Shown: piece by piece, positions 57,302 through 64,000 of the stretch | Layout: each line of letters begins with the position of its first letter | How positions within the stretch are numbered: position 1 is the stretch's first letter | The notes under the pieces: model-generated | Told to the model about the DNA's origin: nothing | The model's input: the letters and a program-made list of their open reading frames with translations, nothing else | The model's database searches: none | Assembly (NCBI GenBank): GCA_035235625.1 | Contig: CP141149.1 | Coordinates: forward strand, 3,195,001-3,259,000 | Direction of reading: 5' to 3' | DNA length: 64,000 nucleotides | From: Saururus chinensis | Taxonomy: Eukaryota; Streptophyta; Magnoliopsida; Piperales; Saururaceae | Position numbers and translations under genes: made by a program

Positions 57302-59110
57302 TCCTTCCCTCAAAGAAGAAAGTTGTGTCTTCAAAATTTGGGCACTTACAAACAAATTGTGGATAGGTCTTTTTGAATTCAACTTCTGCTTTCCATGTCA
57401 TTTCTTCCAAAGCTTGGCTGCTCCACAGAACTTTGACCATGGGTATTTTCTTGTTTCTTAATGTCCTTACTTTCCTATCCAAAATCATTGCGGGTACTTC
57501 CTTGTAGGTATGGTTAGATTGAAGCTCTACAGTTGACACATCAATCACATGAAAAGGATCAATTACATAATTTCTCAACATTCATTTATGAAAGACATCA
57601 TGTACATCAGCAAGACTAAAAGGTAAAGAAAGCTTGTTGGCTATCGGTCAAATTCTATGCAAAATCATAAACAAACCTACATATGAAAGACTTAATTTCC
57701 CTTTCTTGCCAAACCTTATTACTCCTTTAGTGAGTGACACTTTTCGAAATACATGATCTCTTATTTCAAATTCTCTTCTCCTTAAATCAACATATTTCTT
57801 TTGTCGGCTCTGAGTCATAACCAGTTTTTCTTAATATCTTGTATCTTCTCCACACAATGACTTATCAATACATCATTCAACACTTTTCTTTTCTCCAACT
57901 TCATTCTGGCTTGTAGGCGAATAGCACCAAGACAATACAATGCTTCAAAAGATGTCATGCCAATACTAGAATGATAATTATTGTTATAATAGAATTTAAT
58001 AAGTGGTAGAAATTCATCTCAATTCCCTTTCAACTCTATTACACAAGAACAAAGCATTTCTTCCAACATTTAAATCCTTAGGATTGTCCATCCGTTTGTG
58101 GGTGAATGGTAGTACTAAATTGTAACTTAGATCCAAAAGCACTCTGAATGTTATTATAATACTTTGATGTAAATTTGGGATCTCTGTTTAACACAATAGA
58201 CAATGGGGCTTCATACAATCTCAAAATTTCTTGTATGTACAACTTTTCCAAACTCTCGGGCGATTGTGTCCATGTAATGGGTATGAATTGAACAGATTTG
58301 GTTAACCTGCTCACTACCACCCATATGACATCATTCTTCTTTTGAGTTTTGGAGAAACCCATATGAAGTCCATTGTAATGTCTTCCCATTTCCATATGTG
58401 AATGTTTAGAGGATTAAGTATCCCTATAGATCTTTGATGTTCAGACTTTACTTGTTGACAAACCAAACATCTTGACACCAATTCTCCAATGTCTTGCTTT
58501 AGTCCAATCAACCAAAATTCTTCATTCAAATTTCTATATATTTTAGTTCCTTCTAGGTGAATAGTATATTGAGAATGATGAGTTGTTTCTAACAATTCTC
58601 TTTTTAGATCTTCATTATTAGGACCTAGTAGTCGATTCCTATACCTAAAGCCACCTCTGCTCCTTTTAGTAAGTCTCTTTCATTTCAAATCTTAAACTTC
58701 TTGTTCAAAAAGTTGTGCTTCAGCAATCTTTTGCACAACTTGAGACTTAAATCTTGAAATTGACTACTAAAGGCTTCCCTTCTCTTGGTAATTCTTAAAT
58801 GTGCAATTTGGCCACTTCTTCGATTAAATCTCAATCTCTCACCATGAGTTTCACCATCAAAATCTTTGTTTTACTACTCAAAGCATCATCCACTACATTT
58901 GCTTTACCAAGATGATAAGAAATAGAAAATCATATTCTTTCAAATGCTACAACCACCTCCTTTGTTTTAAATTTAGATCTTTTTAAGAGAAGAAACATTT
59001 TAGGCTTTGATGATCGAAGTAGACTAGAAAAGTCACCCCATAAAGACAATGACTATGAATCATCAAAGAAAACTCTAAAATGGCTAATTCAAGATTAGGT
59101 GTGGGATAAT
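57302..59110 (-). pseudogene. Tekay/Del-like gypsy polyprotein: RNase H, integrase, chromodomain
   Basis: Minus-strand order: the RNase H word NYPTPNLELAILEFS at 59110, RRWLELLKDYDFSISYH-type words, KANVVDDALSR, the integrase zinc region (58595-58450, CLVCQQVK), ITMDFIWVSPK, VVVSRLTKSVQFIP, LNRDPKFTS, TTIHPQTDGQS (58078), then HVIDVSTVELQ and VRTLRNKKIPMVKVLW of the terminal chromodomain. It closes with a stop near 57297. The minus-strand polypurine word GAGGGAAGGA follows (57302-57311). RT, protease, gag and 5' LTR are missing beyond 59110. Stops near 58080-57600. Confidence 0.8.
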
Positions 59111-60579
59111 TAATAGACTTAAAAAATAGGAGTTGACATGTTTCTATTGATCAAGGTCAAAGACTAAAGAATGTGAAGAGTTTTGAAGCTTATCGAAATC
59201 ACATTGGCATGCATAAATCACTTGGAAAAGGTTAGAAGTGATTATAGACATTTCAAAAAGATTTAAGGTAAAAAGAGCAAAAATGTAAATATACATGAAG
59301 AACAATTGATTGTTGCGAAATATGAAGGAGAAACGATCGATCGCTTTTTGATTCAAGAATGTGCAAAATGAAGTTGAGAGGTAACAATCAATCACTCTCG
59401 CAATCGATTGATCAATAGAAGAATTGTGTACCATAAAAACAGTAGCCGATTGATTGTTGCTTAGAGTGATCGATCATTTTAAGAACAATATACTTAATTC
59501 AAGACCTTACAATTTCTATTTCATTCCTTATTCAAGTACAAGTCCTAATGTGACTCAATGAGCTATATAAGTTTATGAAATCATGAAATTGGAGAGATGA
59601 AAACTTAGAGGAGAAAAGAGAAAGAGGGTTTACACATTTTCTTATTATTTTCCAAAGGAGAATTCACATGAGCATTTTATTTTAGAATTATTGTTAATTG
59701 AAGGAGACAATCCACAACTAAAAGAGTATAAACATAGAATATTTAAAGAGGAGTCACAACATATCTTCAATGGAAGATTGAAGATTTCCTTAAGGCCACA
59801 CTCAAGACAATAAGAGGTTCTTTTTGAAGGCTAGAAGGAAACAAAGATAAGGCAAAATGGAGAAAGTTTTTAGTACTTGGAGAAGACTTGACAACAACAA
59901 CTATCTAAACACGAGGATTTTGTTTTAGAGTTTAAACAAGGTTGGTGGTTTTCTTGTGTCCAAATAAAGTCTTGGTTTCTAGTGCATTGATTTGGTTTCT
60001 TTAGAACTACCTTGAATTTTTTATTCTAGTTGGGGTTTTCCACATTAATTATTGTGTTCATGTGTGGATTGATTGATGGCTAATTGATTGATATTTGTAG
60101 AGTGAAAAATGAGTGAACATTTGGTTTTAATCATTTTTGCTTAATAAAAAATTTTCTACATAAAGATGCTAGATATCTTAATTCTTACTTGTTGAAAGTA
60201 CTAGTTTTAAGAGCAATGTAGTGATCTGCTAGGTCGATTAGACAATATTAAACTCTCAATTGGTAGTTGAGAGAAATTATTTAATACTTTGATTTTGTGC
60301 TACTTGTTGTCAATCAAATTTTCCATGATATTGCTTAAGAACATTGCTTAAATTTCCATAATTTATTCTTGTAATAGATTTTTGTTCTAGGGATCAAATG
60401 CTGAATTGTGCTTAAGTTTTATTATTTTTCTTTTATAAATACTTGATTAAAACTTGATGATTTGTGTGCCCTAGCTTGGTAGTTTTTTCTCTCATAATTT
60501 TCTTTGATTTTAGTCCTTAATTTGTGGTGCTTGGTTTGATTTCTATTTATTGAATTCAATGACTAGATTGAATAATTAA
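59111..60579 (+). mobile_element. family E 5' LTR (partial) and gag leader
   Basis: From about 59111 it follows LTR sequence at 28640-29200 and 10560-11100, with ACGATCGATCGC near 59334, through the LTR end (to about 60270) into about 300 bases of leader before the gag ATG. The first part of the LTR is cut by the Tekay-like fragment. A primer site was not recognised. Confidence 0.55.
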
Positions 60580-61426
60580 ATGAATAAACATGGGGACTTG
60601 GGAAATCTTATGAATAGACCTCCTTTGTTTGATGGACAAAACTTTTTATATCGGAAGAATAGGATGAGAGCATTTATACAAGTGCTTGATGGGCATTCAC
60701 GGAATGCGGTTGTAAAGGGTTGGAGTCCTCCAATGAAAAAAGATAAAGATGGAAACTCAATTCTTGAAGATAAAATTGATTGAGATGAGAATGAGATTAG
60801 ACTTGCTAATCAAAATTGTAAAACCCTTTATACATTATTCAATGCCATAGGAAAATCACAATATAGGTTGATCTCTAATTGTGTGTCTTCCAAAGTAGCT
60901 TCGGAAATTGTAGAAACATAATGAGGGAACTGAGTCTATGAAGGTGTTTAGGTTTCAAATGTTTACTCTAGAGTTTGAAAACATAATAATGAGTGAAGAA
61001 GAAATAATTTCATAACATTATGCTAAAATATAAGACATAGTCAATATGTGTAATCAACTAGGTGAGCCTATTTCTGAATACCTTGTTGTGAGAATGGTTT
61101 TAAGGTCCTTATCCTCAAAATTTGAAATTAAGCTAGCTTCTATTAATGAATCAAAGAAAATTAACACCTTAGACATAGAGGAGTTGCTTGAGAACCTTAG
61201 AACATTTGAGATGCACGAAGCCCTATGAGAAAAAAAGGAGATGATTGAAGAGACCAAGGGAAAACAAAATGCCCTAAAAGCATCTAGAAGAACTTGTAGG
61301 AAAAATAGAGTTTTATTCACCTTTGATTAATCTTAAAAATATGAAAATGATGATGAACTATTGCCTTTATTAGCTAAGCACTTCCAACAATTCATGAAAA
61401 CTCAAAACTTTAGATTTGGGAATAAG
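60580..61426 (+). pseudogene. copia-type gag (UBN2-like), N-terminal two thirds, decayed
   Basis: ATG at 60580 (MNKHGDLGNLMNRPPLFDGQ). The words FDGQNFLYRKNRMRAF and VVKGWSPPM are the characteristic start of Ty1/copia gag of the SIRE/Maximus type. Stops at 60781, near 60920 and near 61014 interrupt it. 61046-61228 gives VLRSLSSKFEIKLASI and LLENLRTFEMHEAL, another conserved gag segment, and LLAKHFQQFMK follows near 61370. Broken at 61426 by F3. Its C-terminal continuation is represented by 7680 and 47003. Confidence 0.8.
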
Positions 61427-62029
61427 TATCACGCCCCGACACCCGCCCAACCCGAGCCAAACTCGGTCCAAGGGATGGTTTGAGCACATGGGGACGACAG
61501 AGTTTGTTTGTTTAATATAGAGGAAGACTTTAACCCCCAAATCGGGTGAATTTTACGTACGGAGTGTGCACTTTTAAACCTTTGCGCAAGAAAAATAAGG
61601 AGAATAAGAGAGGACTTTAATTCTAAACTAGTCCATGAGTCATATACCCACATACTTAAAATCCTGAGCTGACACACATGGCTTTAATCAAAAAGTTTAA
61701 AACATATCTAAAAACATAAGGTATATATGAGTCTGAAACATGAACCACCATGCATGATGTTCTATAACTATAACAACATAAATCAGAAGACATAACAATG
61801 TCCAGAGGCATCCATGCCGAATCCCATACTCTCCCCCACCATTCCTCATATAGAGGATCTTGGTTAACTACATGTCATGTCATGCAGCCCCAAAATAAAA
61901 CACAGAAGAGGGTTGAGTAAAACTTAGTAAGGTTTTATACGTCGAGAAAGTAAACTAAAAATCATCACATATATTTCACTTAGAATTCATCACATAATTC
62001 AGGTGCAATCATCATGATGTAAATAATGT

Positions 62030-62160
62030 AACTTGTGTATACCATTTCACATGGCATATACTCATAGGACCATCAACATATCTTATGCATACCATTTCAC
62101 ATGGCATATACTCATAAGACCATCAACATATCTTAAGCATACCATTTCACATGGCATATC
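62030..62160. repeat. 56-bp tandem array, three units
   Basis: Units of taccatttcacatggcat, then atactcata, then gaccatcaacatatctta. The first two are nearly identical and the third is cut short. Not present at this position in F1. Confidence 0.85.
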
Positions 62161-62199
62161 ATAATATCATCTCATTCATGATTCATACTCATTGTATAC

Positions 62200-62410
62200 G
62201 TTCATCTTGCATAATAGTGTCTCAACACACTAACTCATAATCATGCATATCAACCCATACTCCTTCATAACATTCAACTTGCATAACACGTGTCTCTATC
62301 ACGTAATCACATAAAGCATATTCATATCATTCATCCACAAATCATTCACCCTGTATGATAAGTGTCTCAATCACACTATACTAAATCATGCATAATAAAT
62401 CATATTCTGG
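62200..62410 (-). repeat. 66-bp array of family F, F3 copy
   Basis: Degenerate units with gcataatagtgtctcaacac and catgcat words, as in F1 and inverted F2. Confidence 0.55.
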
Positions 62411-62945
62411 GGTGTCACATAATCTCAATTATCCCTACACAATCTATGCAACCTGGGCATAGTATTATCTCATACACATGCATCATCACAAAGGTGAATG
62501 TCTACATCATGGACAAAAATACTATCATACCACCTACGCTGGACGTAGTCCGATTTCCACAAAGGAAACCTAAAGTGCTTCGGGTAGTTAGCCCTTCTGT
62601 CTGCTCGCCCTGGACAACCTGGCCAAGTATGTCTGAATCCCACACAATGAAACTAGAGGAGTGTGTTCACCATGGACATCTTTATAGTGGAAGAGTCTGA
62701 ATTCCCACATAAGGAACATAGAACATGTGGTGCCGGTGTACGAAGGCATACCACTCTTAGTATCCGGATGACTATCTCAAGAAATCTCAACCGCATTCGA
62801 GTCAACACAATTCATCTCTATTCAACTCAACTTAACATCAACTCAAATTAACTCAACACTGGGAGGATCCATGTTCCACACAGGAACTCAAATTAAAATC
62901 ATGTCCTTTCCAACAAACGAATTTTCAATAAGGCAACGATCAATT

Positions 62946-64000
62946 TGTGGCAACCCTGATTTTGGTATGTTCATTTTAACAAAGAATATAATTTTAATAT
63001 ATGTTATTGATAGACTACTAATTTGGATTTCATACCAAAAGAGTTAAGGTAGAAATCTAAAAGACAAACATAATGGTTTTTGAATCGTTTAAGTTGGAAG
63101 TCAGAGTCGTAGGTTATGACCGTGGGAAGCATACCCTATCGAGGGGACCCATGGTAAAACGATGGTAAAACCTACCCTTGAGTGATCTTGTTTTGAAGAG
63201 CTCATCAATACAAATCCATCAGTACTAAGAATGTGCAATTCCAATTTATGGTTAAAAGGTTATGTTAGTTTTAAATTTGAAAAAGAAAAACAAATAATAT
63301 TTTGAGTCTGCTGACACAAGCATTGCGTCAGGCGATGCGAGCCATGACATCGCACGGGCCGTATACATGATGGTGCAGTTCCACATGACAAAGACCGCAC
63401 CGACCATGGGCCGGCATGGGACGCGTGTCACACACGCATCGCATGTCAAATCTACCATGTCACCCACTTTTACTCTACATAAACGTTGATTCCAAAGTGA
63501 ATTTCATTTCTATCACATGTTAAAAACTTTTGATCCTCTGTTCTAAATCAATTTACGTCCAATTTAAGCCGTTCAAAAGGCGTTTCCTACTAAATTGACG
63601 GTGCCGAGCGCTATGACGGGGCCAAGTTTTCTATTTAGGCTGTCTACAACTATGAAATTTCTACCCCAAATTTAAGGTAGGGGGTCTTAAACTCAGAGGT
63701 GTCAGCTGAAGAATTTTCTAGCTTATTTTCTTTGAATGTTTCATTAAATTATGTAATAATATAACTTTTATGTAAAGGCTTGTTAGGCTTATATTTTTGT
63801 TATCTGACATCCCTACAAACGGTGTGTTTGGAATATGTCCTAATTTTCTATTGTGTTGTTAAATTCTATGTAAAATCTTGGTTGTGCATCAACTCCAATT
63901 TGTTTATAATTATTATATTTTATATGTCCTTATTTTTCTTTCATTCAAACTGACGGCCGTCATGTTTGGTTCTACGTGTGATATAACACGTGTCGAGTGG
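62946..64000 (+). repeat. repeat D, LTR-like, runs off the window
   Basis: Starts TGTGGCAACCCTG at 62946, right at the break in F3, which suggests an element terminus. 63100-63290 matches 170-370. A CpG-containing segment with cgatgcgagcc, cgcgtgtcac and gcatcgcatgtc words (63310-63460) corresponds to 17500-17620 inverted. No gene is seen. Confidence 0.5.

Larger units (their letters stand above)
61427..62945 (-). mobile_element. long LTR family F, copy F3, truncated
   Basis: Begins TATCACGCCCCGAC, a decayed form of the F terminus TGTCATGCCCC, inside the gag gene. Follows F1 (22830-24440), including the ctggaca words and the 66-bp array, to about 62945 where repeat D starts. Contains its own 56-bp array at 62030-62160. 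Confidence 0.65.

Noticed and set aside
63252-63467. 71-codon minus-strand frame in repeat D
   Set aside because: Lies in the CpG-containing repeat segment also found inverted near 17500, where it is not open. No domain.

Overview
This window reads as nuclear DNA of a flowering plant. It is AT-rich and packed with plant-type LTR retrotransposons: three Ty3/gypsy elements with C-terminal chromodomains, one Tekay/Del-like gypsy fragment, a Ty1/copia-type gag-only family, large solo LTRs and a CACTA-like DNA transposon. The species cannot be named from the sequence. A run of exactly 1000 N (393-1392) is an assembly gap. No rRNA, tRNA or CRISPR was recognised.

The only convincing host gene is at 19374-21368 (+). 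It is one uninterrupted 664-codon reading frame for an acyl-adenylating enzyme of the fatty acyl-AMP ligase (FAAL) type. About 1.3 kb of unassigned sequence lies upstream and 1.5 kb downstream, then repeats resume on both sides.

Layout. 1-392: repeat D. 1393-1782: 3' end of a gypsy element and its LTR. 1783-17180: copies of family E in several orientations, interrupted at 3421-6480 by unclassified sequence with minisatellites; a head-to-head inverted junction lies near 15270. 17190-18062: inverted repeat D. 18063-22829: the FAAL-like gene and flanks. 22830-26125: long LTR F1. 27140-29225: family E LTR carrying solo LTR H1. 29226-44880: gypsy element B, broken by complete gypsy element A (30136-36850, which itself holds solo LTR H2), by solo LTR F2 (38162-41712) and by solo LTR H3 (43354-44786). 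44880-47002: CACTA-like element with a palindrome ladder, a purine tract and a GC-rich insert. 47003-50690: family E with gag and extra-ORF remnants. 50691-59110: Tekay-like fragment interrupted by gypsy element C (52421-57293). 59110-61426: family E LTR, leader and gag. 61427-62945: F3. 62946-64000: repeat D again.

None of the retroelement genes looks able to make an intact protein: all carry stops, frameshifts or deletions. The insertions form a readable time series, supported by 5-bp target duplications: E is oldest, then B and the Tekay copy, then A, C, F and H. Family E may be the least ordinary repeat. It carries a gag-like gene and a second recurring ORF, but no reverse transcriptase or integrase was seen in any copy. 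All similarity statements come from reading the sequence by eye.
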